Part shown: positions 51,055 through 61,100 of the stretch, in pieces
How positions within the stretch are numbered: the stretch's first letter is position 1
Layout: every line of letters starts with the position of its first letter
Assembly: GCF_002483315.1 (NCBI RefSeq)
Contig: NZ_DLHR01000028.1
Location: 124,001 to 188,000, forward strand
DNA length: 64,000 bases
Direction of reading: 5' to 3'
Source: Flavobacterium sp. UBA7663
Lineage (GTDB): Bacteria > Bacteroidota > Bacteroidia > Flavobacteriales > Flavobacteriaceae
The notes under the pieces: model-generated
What the model saw: the letters and a program-made list of their open reading frames with translations, nothing else
The model's database searches: none
Told to the model about the DNA's origin: nothing
Program-made: the position numbers and the translations under genes

Positions 51055-51486
51055 ATGTCAATTTCAGATTTATTCGATAGCGGTTTTAGAAATAGAAACA
51101 AAGGTCATTTTTCAGCCATTGTAAGAGTGGCGTTATCTGATGGAACTATTACTCCTGAAGAAAAAAAATTCTTAGATAAATTAGCTATTAAATTAGAAAT
51201 TTCTCAAGCAGAATATGAGGAAATTTTAGAAAATCCATTAAAATACCCAGTTAATCCACCGTTAATGCATGCGCACCGTTTAGAGCGTTTATATGATTTA
51301 GCAAGAATGGTATATGCTGATGATGTTTTAGGAGAAAAACAACAAGATTTATTAACACGTTTTGCTTTAGCTTTAGGCTTTACAGCAGGAAACGTAGGTT
51401 ATATCGTAGATAAAGCTTTAAAATTAGTAGATATGAATGTGGATTTAGACACGTTCACTTACGAAATGCAACACATGAATAGATAA
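51055..51486 (+). CDS. TerB-like family protein
   Basis: The 143-residue all-helical protein contains the TerB-type pattern ALSDGTITPEEKKFLDKLA (acidic metal-binding loop) and a second copy of the idea in MVYADDVLGEKQQDLL. TerB proteins are linked to tellurite resistance and stress, but single members have varied and mostly unknown roles. No other ter gene is here. ATG at 51055 is set by the promoter box. Confidence 0.85.
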   Translation: MSISDLFDSGFRNRNKGHFSAIVRVALSDGTITPEEKKFLDKLAIKLEISQAEYEEILENPLKYPVNPPLMHAHRLERLYDLARMVYADDVLGEKQQDLLTRFALALGFTAGNVGYIVDKALKLVDMNVDLDTFTYEMQHMNR

Positions 51487-51506
51487 TTCAAACTGTTTTA
51501 AAATAT

Positions 51507-51541
51507 AAAAGCACAAATTCTAATGAGTTTGTGCTTTTTTT
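51507..51541. terminator. Terminator between the TerB-like gene and fbp
   Basis: Perfect 11-base arms AAAAGCACAAA (51507-51517) and TTTGTGCTTTT (51528-51538) with a 10-base loop and T tract. It serves convergent genes. Confidence 0.88.
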
Positions 51542-51560
51542 ATTTTGTTATACTAAGAAT

Positions 51561-52568
51561 CTACTTCGCTTTCGCCATAAATTCCTCTGCTTTTTCTACC
51601 ATGTTTTTGCTTCCGCAGAAGAACGGAACGCGTTGGTGTAATTCGGTTGGTTGAATTTCCATAATTCTACCAAAACCATCCGAAGCTTTTCCTCCTGCTT
51701 GTTCAGCAATAAAAGCCATTGGATTACATTCGTACAACAAACGTAATTTACCATTTGGTGTTTTTGAAGTAGTTGGATATAAGTAAATTCCGCCTTTAAT
51801 CATGTTTCTATGGAAATCGGAAACTAAACTTCCTATATATCTTGATGTATAAGGTCTGTCGCCTTCTTCTAACTGGCAATATTTAATGTAATCTTTCACT
51901 CCTTGTGGAAAATGAACGTAATTTCCTTCGTTAATCGAATAAATTTTTCCGTCCTCCGAATATTTCATATTTGGGTGCGACAAATAGAATGTTCCGATTG
52001 CTGGATTTAATGTAAATCCGTTTACGCCATCGCCTGTTGTGTACACCAACATAGTTGAAGTTCCATAAATTACATAACCTGCCGCTACTTGATTTACGCC
52101 TGGCTGTAAGAAATCTTCAATAGTTACTGGAGTTCCAACCGGTGTAATTCTTCTGAAAACTGAAAAAATCGTTCCCACTGAAACATTTACATCAATATTA
52201 GAAGAACCATCTAACGGATCCATCAAAACGACATATTTGTTATTGTGTGAATTATCCGAACCAGCCACAGTGATGAAATCATCATTTTCTTCCGAACCAA
52301 TTCCGCATACAATTTCACGATTAATTAAAGTTTGAATAAAAACTTCATTGGCGTAAACGTCTAATTTTTGTTGGTCTTCTCCTTGAATGTTTTGTTCTCC
52401 GGCAGCACCAACAATATCCACTAATCCGGCTTTGTTTACCTTATAGTTTACTACTTTGGCTGCCAAACGAATTGAGTTAATAATACGAGATAATTCTCCT
52501 GTTGAGTACTGAAACGAATTTTGATGTTCAATAATGAATTCGCCTAACGTTCTATTTCTTTCTTCCAT
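51561..52568 (-). CDS. fbp: Class I fructose-1,6-bisphosphatase
   Basis: The 335-residue gluconeogenic phosphatase hydrolyses fructose-1,6-bisphosphate. It has the Li-sensitive metal motif DPLDGSSNIDVNVSVG, upstream CGIGSEENDD, and the late LLYECNPMAFIAEQAGG with the metal-binding Glu. ATG at 52568 (MEERNRTLGEF) is the family start; an upstream frame start is not supported. A weak -7 box inside an inverted repeat lies 22-41 bases upstream. Confidence 0.96.
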   Translation of the reverse strand: MEERNRTLGEFIIEHQNSFQYSTGELSRIINSIRLAAKVVNYKVNKAGLVDIVGAAGEQNIQGEDQQKLDVYANEVFIQTLINREIVCGIGSEENDDFITVAGSDNSHNNKYVVLMDPLDGSSNIDVNVSVGTIFSVFRRITPVGTPVTIEDFLQPGVNQVAAGYVIYGTSTMLVYTTGDGVNGFTLNPAIGTFYLSHPNMKYSEDGKIYSINEGNYVHFPQGVKDYIKYCQLEEGDRPYTSRYIGSLVSDFHRNMIKGGIYLYPTTSKTPNGKLRLLYECNPMAFIAEQAGGKASDGFGRIMEIQPTELHQRVPFFCGSKNMVEKAEEFMAKAK

Positions 52569-52587
52569 TTCGAAAACGATGTAGTTG

Positions 52588-52609
52588 TGTTTAAGGCACA
52601 AATATCGGT
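52588..52609 (-). promoter_or_regulatory. Inverted repeat over a near-consensus -7 box of fbp
   Basis: Arms CACAAAT (52588-52594) and ATTTGTG (52603-52609) surround an 8-base loop and overlap GATATTTG (minus strand, 52597-52590), a one-mismatch -7 box. This could be an operator, but no regulator is identified. Confidence 0.35.
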
Positions 52610-52634
52610 AAATTTGTGAAATCAGAGAATTAAT

Positions 52635-52666
52635 TTGAAAAGATGTTTAAGTTAATTTTACTTTTG
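52635..52666 (+). promoter_or_regulatory. Promoter of the GNAT gene
   Basis: A -33 TTG (52635-52637) and a -7 TACTTTTG (52659-52666) are spaced by 21 bases. The leader would be about 12 bases. Confidence 0.55.
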
Positions 52667-52682
52667 TAAAAAATTACGAAAA

Positions 52683-53183
52683 ATGATTATCAGAAAAGCC
52701 ACAAAAAACGACATGCCATCCGTTTTAGAATTGATTCAAGAATTAGCTACTTTTGAAAAAGAACCTGATGCTGTTGTCGTTACTGTTGCTGATTTAATTC
52801 GCGATGGTTTTTCAGAAAATCCGCTTTTTCAGTGTTTTGTTGCCGAAGTTGATGGCGACCCGAGCCAAAGCGAACAGGCGAAGCAAATTATCGGAATGGC
52901 TTTATACTATTATCGTTATTCGACTTGGAAAGGAAAAACCATCCATTTAGAAGATTTAATTGTAAAAGAAAACAAACGCGGAACAGGTGCTGGCTTTGCG
53001 CTTTACAAAGAAATCATCAAACAAGGAAAAGCAGAAAATGTCCGCAGAATCGAATGGAATGTTTTAGACTGGAACACACCAGCTATTGATTTCTATGAAA
53101 AATCAGGCGCTAAAGTTTTAGGCGATTGGCGTGTGGTACACATGGACGACAAAGGAATAGAACGATTTTTGATTGAAGATTAA
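52683..53183 (+). CDS. GNAT acetyltransferase, spermidine/diamine acetyltransferase-like
   Basis: The 166-residue protein has the GNAT acetyl-CoA loop KRGTGAGFALYKE (R-G-x-G-x-G) and IHLEDLIVKENK before it, plus the late NVLDWNTPAIDFYEKSGA. The order and YYYRYSTWKGKTIHLEDL resemble SSAT-type polyamine or thialysine acetyltransferases; the substrate is inferred only. An unusual hydrophilic insert (GDPSQSEQAKQ) interrupts strand order near residue 57. It is divergent from fbp. Confidence 0.87.
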   Translation: MIIRKATKNDMPSVLELIQELATFEKEPDAVVVTVADLIRDGFSENPLFQCFVAEVDGDPSQSEQAKQIIGMALYYYRYSTWKGKTIHLEDLIVKENKRGTGAGFALYKEIIKQGKAENVRRIEWNVLDWNTPAIDFYEKSGAKVLGDWRVVHMDDKGIERFLIED

Positions 53184-53208
53184 CGATTTAAGATTTTTGA
53201 AGTAAATA

Positions 53209-53250
53209 CTAATTGACACATTGGCTAATTGCCATATTGACTAATTGAAC
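53209..53250 (+). repeat. 16-bp tandem repeat (CTAATTG units) before lysC
   Basis: CTAATTG recurs at 53209, 53225 and 53241, exactly 16 bases apart. The units CTAATTGACACATTGG and CTAATTGCCATATTGA are followed by a partial third unit that runs to two bases before the lysC ATG (53253). It occupies most of the 69-base gap after the GNAT gene. Confidence 0.7.
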
Positions 53251-53252
53251 TC

Positions 53253-54506
53253 ATGAAAATATTCAAATTTGGAGGCGCATCGGTTAAAGATGCCGAAGGC
53301 GTAAAAAACGTATTACATGTTTTAAACACAGTAGGACACGAAGATGTTTTATTGGTAATTTCCGCTATGGGAAAAACCACAAATGCATTAGAAGTGGTAA
53401 TCAAAAATTACTTTGATAAATCGAAGGAATTACACGCATCGCTTCAAGAAGTTCGAAAGTACCACAACCAAATTTTATTAGACTTATTTGAAGACGAAGA
53501 TCACGATGTGTTTTTTGATGTAAACGCTCATTTTGATGATTTAGAATATTTTATTCGCAGTAACAAATCGCCAAATTATAGTTTTGTTTACGATCAAGTG
53601 GTGAGTATTGGAGAATTAGTTTCCACTACGATTGTAAGTCATTATTTCAATTATAGTGGCTTAAAAAACAATTGGATTGATGTTCGCCCATTAATTAAAA
53701 CCGACAACAATTACCGCGATGCGCAAGTAGATTGGGAAACCACTCAAAAGTTAATTTCAAAAGGTGTTAAAAAGAAAACCCTAAATATCACACAAGGATT
53801 TTTAGGTTCGGATGAGAATAATTTTACGACTACTTTAGGTCGTGAAGGTTCGGATTACACGGCTGCGATTTTTGCGTATTGTTTAGGTGCCGAAAGCGTT
53901 ACCATTTGGAAAGACGTTCCTGGAGTTTTAAATGCCGATCCAAGATATTTTGAAAATGCGGTTTTGTTGAACCAAATTTCATACAGAGAAGCTATTGAGT
54001 TAGCTTTTTATGGAGCTTCGGTAATTCATCCAAAAACGTTACAACCTTTACAGAAAAAGGAAATTCCGTTGTTTGTAAAATCGTTTATCAATCCAACATT
54101 ACCAGGAACTAGTGTTTCAAAAGGAGCTGATTTAGAACCACACACGCCTTGTTTTATTGTGAAGAAAAACCAATTATTGTTATCGTTATCGTCTATTGAT
54201 TTCGATTTCATTATGGAAAATCACATTAGTGAAATCTTTGCTTTGTTTGCGAAATTCAAAGTAAAAGTGAATTTAATTCAAAACACGGCAATTAGTTTTT
54301 CAGTTTGTATCGAAGACAAGTACAACAACTTTGAAGAGTTACGAAAAGTATTAGCAAAGAAATTCAAAGTTTCCTATAACGAAAATGTATCACTTTACAC
54401 CATCAGACATTTTGATGAAAATGCTTCAAAAGTAGTAGAAACAAACAAAACAATATTGTTGCGTCAGATTTCGAGAGAAACGATGCAGGTGATTACTAAG
54501 GAGTAG
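53253..54506 (+). CDS. lysC: Aspartate kinase
   Basis: The 417-residue enzyme phosphorylates aspartate, the first step to lysine, methionine, threonine and diaminopimelate. It starts MKIFKFGGASVKDAEG, the kinase nucleotide site, and includes LGREGSDYTAAIFAYCLGAE and VPGVLNADPRYF. The C-terminal part (about 310-417) is an ACT-like regulatory region. It is monofunctional, with no homoserine dehydrogenase fused. The start codon abuts a tandem repeat instead of a normal leader. Confidence 0.95.
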   Translation: MKIFKFGGASVKDAEGVKNVLHVLNTVGHEDVLLVISAMGKTTNALEVVIKNYFDKSKELHASLQEVRKYHNQILLDLFEDEDHDVFFDVNAHFDDLEYFIRSNKSPNYSFVYDQVVSIGELVSTTIVSHYFNYSGLKNNWIDVRPLIKTDNNYRDAQVDWETTQKLISKGVKKKTLNITQGFLGSDENNFTTTLGREGSDYTAAIFAYCLGAESVTIWKDVPGVLNADPRYFENAVLLNQISYREAIELAFYGASVIHPKTLQPLQKKEIPLFVKSFINPTLPGTSVSKGADLEPHTPCFIVKKNQLLLSLSSIDFDFIMENHISEIFALFAKFKVKVNLIQNTAISFSVCIEDKYNNFEELRKVLAKKFKVSYNENVSLYTIRHFDENASKVVETNKTILLRQISRETMQVITKE

Positions 54507-54520
54507 TTTTAAAATAAATT

Positions 54521-54568
54521 ACCGCTGATTCGCAGATTATTATTTAAAAAAATCAGCGAATCAGCGGT
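54521..54568. repeat. Inverted repeat after lysC, possible weak terminator
   Basis: Arms 54521-54538 (ACCGCTGATTCGCAGATT) and 54551-54568 (AATCAGCGAATCAGCGGT) pair at 17 of 18 positions around a 12-base A/T loop. There is no T tract after it, so termination would be weak. The words resemble the phrase repeats in other gaps. Confidence 0.65.
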
Positions 54569-54605
54569 TCAAACAAAATCATTCCTTTTTTCCAACAATA
54601 AATAC

Positions 54606-54613
54606 TACTTTTG
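54606..54613 (+). promoter_or_regulatory. -7 promoter box of the outer-membrane protein gene (TACTTTTG)
   Basis: TACTTTTG ends 22 bases before the ATG at 54636, predicting a leader of about 18 bases. It may serve the whole rightward gene run. Confidence 0.5.
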
Positions 54614-54635
54614 AAGATTCGGAGTTATAGTATTT

Positions 54636-57600
54636 ATGCAAAAAATTGTTTTTTTAGCGGGATTTCTGTTGTGTTTTTTGAGCGGTTTTGCTCAAGAGAC
54701 ATTACAATCCTATCCGACTAAAAAAATTGCGTTTTCTAAAGACACGATTTCAATAGAAAAATTCAGTTTAAACAATTCCTTTTTCGAAATTAAAGACAAA
54801 AACGGAAAAATCATTGATACGAGCTTTTACAAAGTAAATTTCCAAAAAGGAACTTTGGTTTTCACCAAAGAAATCAATACTTCTGATTCTTTAGTAGTTC
54901 GCTATTCTAAATTTCCAGAGTTTTTAACCAAAACGTATTCTATTTATGATGACGATAAAGTGGTTTCAAACGAAGCTGGAAAATTAGTCGTTTTCAAAAA
55001 AGACAAAAACACCAAATTCAAGCCTTTCGACGGATTGAATACTTCGGGAAGTATTACACGTGGCGTAACCGTTGGAAACAATCAAAACACGGTGGTGAAT
55101 TCGAATTTAGATTTGCAAATCACAGGAAAAATTTCGGATAAAGTCAGTTTGCGTGCTTCCATTCAAGACAGCAATATTCCGTTGCAGGAAGGTGGTTATT
55201 CGCAAAAATTGGATGAGTTTGATCAAATTTTCATCGAATTATTTTCGGATAAATGGAACATTCGTGCGGGTGATTTATTTTTGGAAAACAGAAAATCAGC
55301 TTTCCTTAATTTCAATAAAAAAGTACAAGGATTATCTACTCGTTTTACCTTTGGAACACCTGATAAAAAAACCGAAGTAGTTGCTTCTGGCGCTTTGGTA
55401 CGTGGACAATATGCGCGAAGTAGTTTTGTTGGTCAAGAAGGAAATCAAGGACCGTATAAATTGCGTGGAAATAATAACGAATTATACGTTTTAGTAATTT
55501 CTGGTTCGGAACGGGTTTATGTGAACGGAATTTTGAAAACGCGTGGAGAAAACAACGATTATATCATCGATTACAATGCTGGAGAAATCATTTTTACTTC
55601 TTTATTTCCGATTACTTCCGAAATGCGAATCAATGTAGAATATCAATACACCGATAGAAATTTTACCCGATTTATAACATATGGCGGAATTTCGCACGAG
55701 CGAGAAAATTGGCAAATTGGTGGTTATGTCTATTCAGAAAGTGATGTAAAAAATCAGCCGTTGCAACAAAATTTATCTTCGGAACAAATTGATATTTTAC
55801 AAAACGCTGGTGATGATATTTCGCAAATGAATAGTCCTTCAGCGTATTTGGATTCTTATTCCGAAAATAAAATTTTGTACAAAAAAGTGATTATTGGAGC
55901 TGATGAAGTGTTTGAATATTCGAATAATCCAACAGACGAATTGTACAATGTGCGATTTTCTTTGGTAGGAAATTTTCAAGGAAATTATGTTTTGGTCAAC
56001 AATCAAGCCATTGGAAAAATTTATGAATATGTAACGCCAATCGGAGGAATTCCGCAAGGAAATTATGAACCAATTGTCCGTTTGATTGCGCCTACAAAAA
56101 TTCAAATGGCAACGATTTTAGGAAAATACAATCCGAGTGAGAAAACACTTTTAGATTTTGAAGTAGCATTAAGTAACAGCGACCAAAATTTATATTCGAA
56201 TTTAGACGACAATAACAATAAAGGTTTTGCTGGGAAATTCAACGGAAAACAACGCCTTTTTGATGGAAAAACTAAGATTGATGCGTTTGCGAATTATCAG
56301 TTGGTGCAAGAAAATTTCAAAACGATTGAACGTTTGTACAATATTGAATTTAACAGAGATTGGAATATTACTTCGACTTTATTAGGTAATCAAAGTTTTT
56401 TGACTTCGGGATTGGATTTTAATTTCAATAACAAAGGAAAAGCGATATATCAGTTTGAAAATTTAGCTTTTGGCGATGCTTTTTCGGGAAATAAACATAC
56501 TTTTTCAGGAAGATATGCTACCAAAAATTGGATGATTTGGAGTAATTCAAGCATAATGAAAAGCGATTCCGAACTTTCAAATTCGTCTTTTTCTCGAAGC
56601 GAAAATCGATCGTCGTATAAATTGGGTAAAAATTGGGTTGGTGCCACAGTGAATTTAGAAGACAATTCGGAAAAACTGAAAGCAACCAATACATTTTCGG
56701 CGTTAAGCCAACGTTTTTTAGAATATGGCGCTTTTGTAGGAAGAGGTGATTCAACAAAGGTTTTTGTGGAATTGGGATTTTTACAACGCCAAAATGATAG
56801 TTTGCAAAACAACCGAATTGAACGTGTAAATCATTCGAATTCGTATTACTTAAAATCTCAATTAATTAAAACCGAAAAAAGCAATTTGAGCGTGTTTTTG
56901 AATTATCGTACTTTGAAATATGAAGATTCAAACTTAAAAGACGAACCATCGTTGAATTCACGAATTTTGTATTCCGATAGATTTTTTGGACAATTGATTC
57001 AAACTACAACCGCCTATGAAACCAGTTCGGGAACGATAGCACAACAAGAATTTACCTATTTACAAGTAGAACCTGGACAAGGTGTTTACATGTGGAACGA
57101 TTATAATGGTAATGGAATTCAGGAATTGCAAGAATTTGAAATTGCTCCGTATTCTGATTTAGCAATTTATGTTCGAGTGTTTTTACCAAATCAGGTTTTT
57201 GTACGAACGCATCAAAATAAATTCTCACAGGCGTTGAATTTTAATTTTAACCAATGGCAAAATGAAAGTGGTTTTAAGAAATTTGCTTCGCACTTTTACA
57301 ATCAAACTTCGTTTTTAATAGAACGTAAAATTAGAAGAGATGGTTCTAATTTCGATTTGAATCCGTTTTCAAAAAATGATGATGAGTTGATTGGTTTGAA
57401 TACGAATTTTAGAAATAGTTTGTTTTTTAATCGCGGAAAACAATATCATTCCACCACTTATTCTTTCTTAATTAATGAAAGTCAAAATTTACTTTCTGTA
57501 GGGAGTATTTCGGCTAAAAATCAATCACATCAATTGCAATATCAGCATTTGGTAAAGAAAAGTTGGTTGTTTAATTTTTCAGGAAGCACTACTAAAACTG

Positions 57601-58040
57601 AATCTACTTCTGAGAATTATCCAAATCGAAATTTTGAGATTGAAAGTTATCAATTAGAACCGAAAATTGGCTATTTGTTTTCCAAAAACGCGAGTTGGGA
57701 TATTTTTTATGAATTTCAACAAAAAGAAAATCAAATTGGCGCTTTTGAAACGTTAAAACAAACACGTTTAGGAACATCGTTTACCTTCAACAGCGAAAAA
57801 GGATTTAGCATGAATGGCGAGTTTTCAATGTACAAGAATACATATGAAGGAAACGCCTTATCAGCAGTAGGCTTTCAAATGTTAGAAGGTTTACAGCCTG
57901 GCAAAAATCAAACATGGAGACTGCTTTTACAGAAAAATTTGACCCAATATTTAGATATTAATATTAATTATCAAGGTAGAAATAGCGAAACCAGTAAAAC
58001 GATTCACACAGGAAACATCCAATTAAGAGCGTTTTTTTAG
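54636..58040 (+). CDS. Large outer-membrane beta-barrel protein, SprA-like N-terminal region
   Basis: The 1134-residue protein has a signal peptide (MQKIVFLAGFLLCFLSGFAQ). Residues about 130-260 show SGSITRGVTVGNNQNTVV, LDLQITGKISDKVSLRASIQD and FDQIFIELF, a pattern that resembles parts of the T9SS translocon protein SprA; this is a recollection of motif style, not a search. The rest is beta-rich with many Asn, Ser and aromatic residues and ends LQLRAFF-like with terminal Phe, fitting an outer-membrane barrel. It is half the length of SprA, so it is not SprA itself. It heads the run leading to the IgGFc-domain T9SS protein, 62 bases downstream. Confidence 0.7.
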   Translation: MQKIVFLAGFLLCFLSGFAQETLQSYPTKKIAFSKDTISIEKFSLNNSFFEIKDKNGKIIDTSFYKVNFQKGTLVFTKEINTSDSLVVRYSKFPEFLTKTYSIYDDDKVVSNEAGKLVVFKKDKNTKFKPFDGLNTSGSITRGVTVGNNQNTVVNSNLDLQITGKISDKVSLRASIQDSNIPLQEGGYSQKLDEFDQIFIELFSDKWNIRAGDLFLENRKSAFLNFNKKVQGLSTRFTFGTPDKKTEVVASGALVRGQYARSSFVGQEGNQGPYKLRGNNNELYVLVISGSERVYVNGILKTRGENNDYIIDYNAGEIIFTSLFPITSEMRINVEYQYTDRNFTRFITYGGISHERENWQIGGYVYSESDVKNQPLQQNLSSEQIDILQNAGDDISQMNSPSAYLDSYSENKILYKKVIIGADEVFEYSNNPTDELYNVRFSLVGNFQGNYVLVNNQAIGKIYEYVTPIGGIPQGNYEPIVRLIAPTKIQMATILGKYNPSEKTLLDFEVALSNSDQNLYSNLDDNNNKGFAGKFNGKQRLFDGKTKIDAFANYQLVQENFKTIERLYNIEFNRDWNITSTLLGNQSFLTSGLDFNFNNKGKAIYQFENLAFGDAFSGNKHTFSGRYATKNWMIWSNSSIMKSDSELSNSSFSRSENRSSYKLGKNWVGATVNLEDNSEKLKATNTFSALSQRFLEYGAFVGRGDSTKVFVELGFLQRQNDSLQNNRIERVNHSNSYYLKSQLIKTEKSNLSVFLNYRTLKYEDSNLKDEPSLNSRILYSDRFFGQLIQTTTAYETSSGTIAQQEFTYLQVEPGQGVYMWNDYNGNGIQELQEFEIAPYSDLAIYVRVFLPNQVFVRTHQNKFSQALNFNFNQWQNESGFKKFASHFYNQTSFLIERKIRRDGSNFDLNPFSKNDDELIGLNTNFRNSLFFNRGKQYHSTTYSFLINESQNLLSVGSISAKNQSHQLQYQHLVKKSWLFNFSGSTTKTESTSENYPNRNFEIESYQLEPKIGYLFSKNASWDIFYEFQQKENQIGAFETLKQTRLGTSFTFNSEKGFSMNGEFSMYKNTYEGNALSAVGFQMLEGLQPGKNQTWRLLLQKNLTQYLDININYQGRNSETSKTIHTGNIQLRAFF

Positions 58041-58102
58041 TTAATATTTAGATTAATTCTACATTTCTACTTAATTTTACAAGCTTATTTCAATTTTTTA
58101 CA

Positions 58103-61100
58103 ATGAAGAATCTTCTAATAAAATTATTTTTTATTTTATTTATAAACTTTGGTTTTAGTCAGTTAAGTAGTAAACACTGGTTACCGCCTTTGCATTGTAG
58201 AGATGCTTCTTCTGTGGCTGACCACTATTTATACTTGTCCACTCAGGAAACAACTCCTTTTCAAGTTACAGTTACAGATGGCGCTGGAAACCCTTTTGGA
58301 GCAAGCCCATATACTATTTCAGCTACTACTCCCTTAACAATAGATATTGGATTTGGACAAAACACAAAAATGTTTGTTGGACAAGAAAATGTAAACATTG
58401 TTTTAAGTGATAGCGGAATTATTTTGGAAGGACCCAAGGATTTTTATGTAAGTTTTAGAGTTAGGTCGCAAAACCACGCCGAAATGTTAGTTTCAAAAGG
58501 AAGACCAGGAATAGGAACAAGTTTTAGATTAGGACACATCATAAACGAAAGCTTTGATCCACGAAAATCATTTGTTACAAGTGTGATGGCAACAGAAGAC
58601 AATACCAACATAACTTTGTCTGATTATGACCCAAATGTTATTTTTACCACAAGTACGGGTTTTATAAATGCCGCTTCTCAAAGTTTCTTATTAAATGCCG
58701 GACAAAGTATTATTTTTACAGGTTATAGCGATACTTTTGAAAATTTAGATGGTGCTATTGGAGCTTTAATAAGTTCTGACAAACCTGTAGCAGTTAATAG
58801 CGGTAATGCTTTAGGTGGAATTGAATCAAGTAGAGCTGATTTTGCTCTTGATCAAATTGTTTCGTCCTCGCAAATAGGAAATGAATATATATTTATTGAA
58901 GGAAACGGGCTTGCTTCTATGGAATTACCCTTAATTGTAGCTAATGAGGATAATACCGAAATATTTGTCAATGGTTCTGCAACTCCAAATGCTACTATAA
59001 ATGCTGGTGATTATTATTTAGTTGATAATTCCTTTTACCAAGGCACAACAAATAGAAATATTTATGTTAGAACTTCAAAAAACGTATACGCTTATCAATT
59101 ACTAGGTGGCGGAAATGATACAGCCACAGCAGGATTAAATTTTATTCCACCCTTGAGTTGTTTCTTTCAAAATTCGGTAAACATTCCTGACGTGAATGTG
59201 ATTGGATCAACTTCTTATAATGCCGACTTAATGGTCTTAACTTACGCTTCGGCAACAATTACTATAAATGGCGCAACTATTTCAAATACAGAAGCACAAA
59301 CTGTACAAGGAAACACTGATTGGGTAACATACAGAATATCTGGGGTTAGTGGAAATGTTAATATTGAATCAACTGGACCTTTAGCTGTTGGGGTTTTTGG
59401 ATATTTCAACAATGTGGCTGGTTTTGCAGGATATTATTCAGGTTTTGGAAGCAACCCAGAAGATACAGATGTTGCAGTTTGCTCTAATGAAACTGTTAAT
59501 CTTTTTGAATCTATAACAGGTAACCCTGGCGAAAATGGTACTTGGACCGTTCCAACCGGTGGTGCGCCATTAAATAATGATGTTTTTGACCCAACAATCA
59601 ATATTCCGGGTGAGTATATTTATCAATTTACAAAAGACTGCAACTCATCACCTACAACAATTCCTGTAAAAGTTAATGTTACCATTCAACAAGCGCCAAA
59701 TGCGGGAACAAGTTTAAATTATTCAACATGCGTAAACGCTAATTCATTTGACTTATTTACTCTATTAGGCACTACCACAACCACTGGAGGAACTTGGTCT
59801 TCTGCTCTTTCTTCTGGAACGAGCGTTTTTAATCCAGCTTTAGATTCATCAGGTGTTTATACATACACAATACCTCAAAGTGGTGCATGTCCAGAGGTTT
59901 CTGCAAGTGTTACAATAACAAATAATCCAATTCCAACCGCACCAGTGATTTCTGATTTTAGCTTGTGTGATAACAACCTTGACGGGGATGACACAAATGG
60001 ATTTGTTACTTTTGATTTAACTCAAAAAAATACTGAAATTACAACTCTTATCCCTGGATACAATATTACTTATCATGCCGATTTAACAGAAGCAATAGCC
60101 GGAAGTAACAGCATAACTTCGACATATGCAACGAATAGAATTATTTATGTAAGATTAACAAATACAACTAACGGATGTTACTTTACTGCTACATTTAATC
60201 TAGTTGTTAATCCCAAACCTATTATAAATGCTATTGTTACTTTAAAACAGTGTGATACCGATACAGACGCAAACACAACATTCAATTTAACACAAGCTAA
60301 TGTTTTAATTTCTACAGATAGCAATTTAACCTTTTCATACCACAATAGTTTAGCGGGAGCTAATAATAACAACGACATCGTTGCTAATGAAATTGCGTTC
60401 AATGCAGCTAACGGAAGTACGGTTTGGGCAAGAATAACAAATTCAAATGGTTGTTTTAGAACTTCAAGAGTTAATTTAGTTGTTTCAGCTACAACAGTTC
60501 CTCAAACCTATAGATATACAATTGATGATGTTTGCGACGATTATTTAAGTGCAACAGATCCTGATGGAGATGGAATAGGATATTTTAATTTAACCGAAAT
60601 TGAACCTGCTTTAACAAACCAATTTCCTGCAGGTCAATCGTATACTTTTACTTATTATTTAAATCAAAATGATGCCGAAACGGAGCAAAATGCAATAATT
60701 GATATTACAAATTTTAGAAATACAGTTGCTAGCAATCAACTTATTTGGGTTCGAATTGAAAGTAATTTATTCGAATGTGCTGGATTAGGTCCATTTTTAG
60801 AATTAATTGTTAACCCATTACCCGATACTAATTTAGGTGATGATTTTGTTATTTGTATTGATCCAGTAACTGGAATTGGCTCTCAAACTATAAATGCAAC
60901 ACCAATTACACCTGGAAATTATAGTTACGCTTGGACTCCAGCTAACCCAAGTGGAAACATACCAACTTACAACATTACCACGCCTGGAACTTACGAAGTA
61001 ACCGTAACTAATTTAGACACCACATGTAGTTTTACAGATTCTGTTGAAGCTACTTTTTCTTCTGAACCAGCAAGTGTTACTGCCGAACTATTAACGCCAG

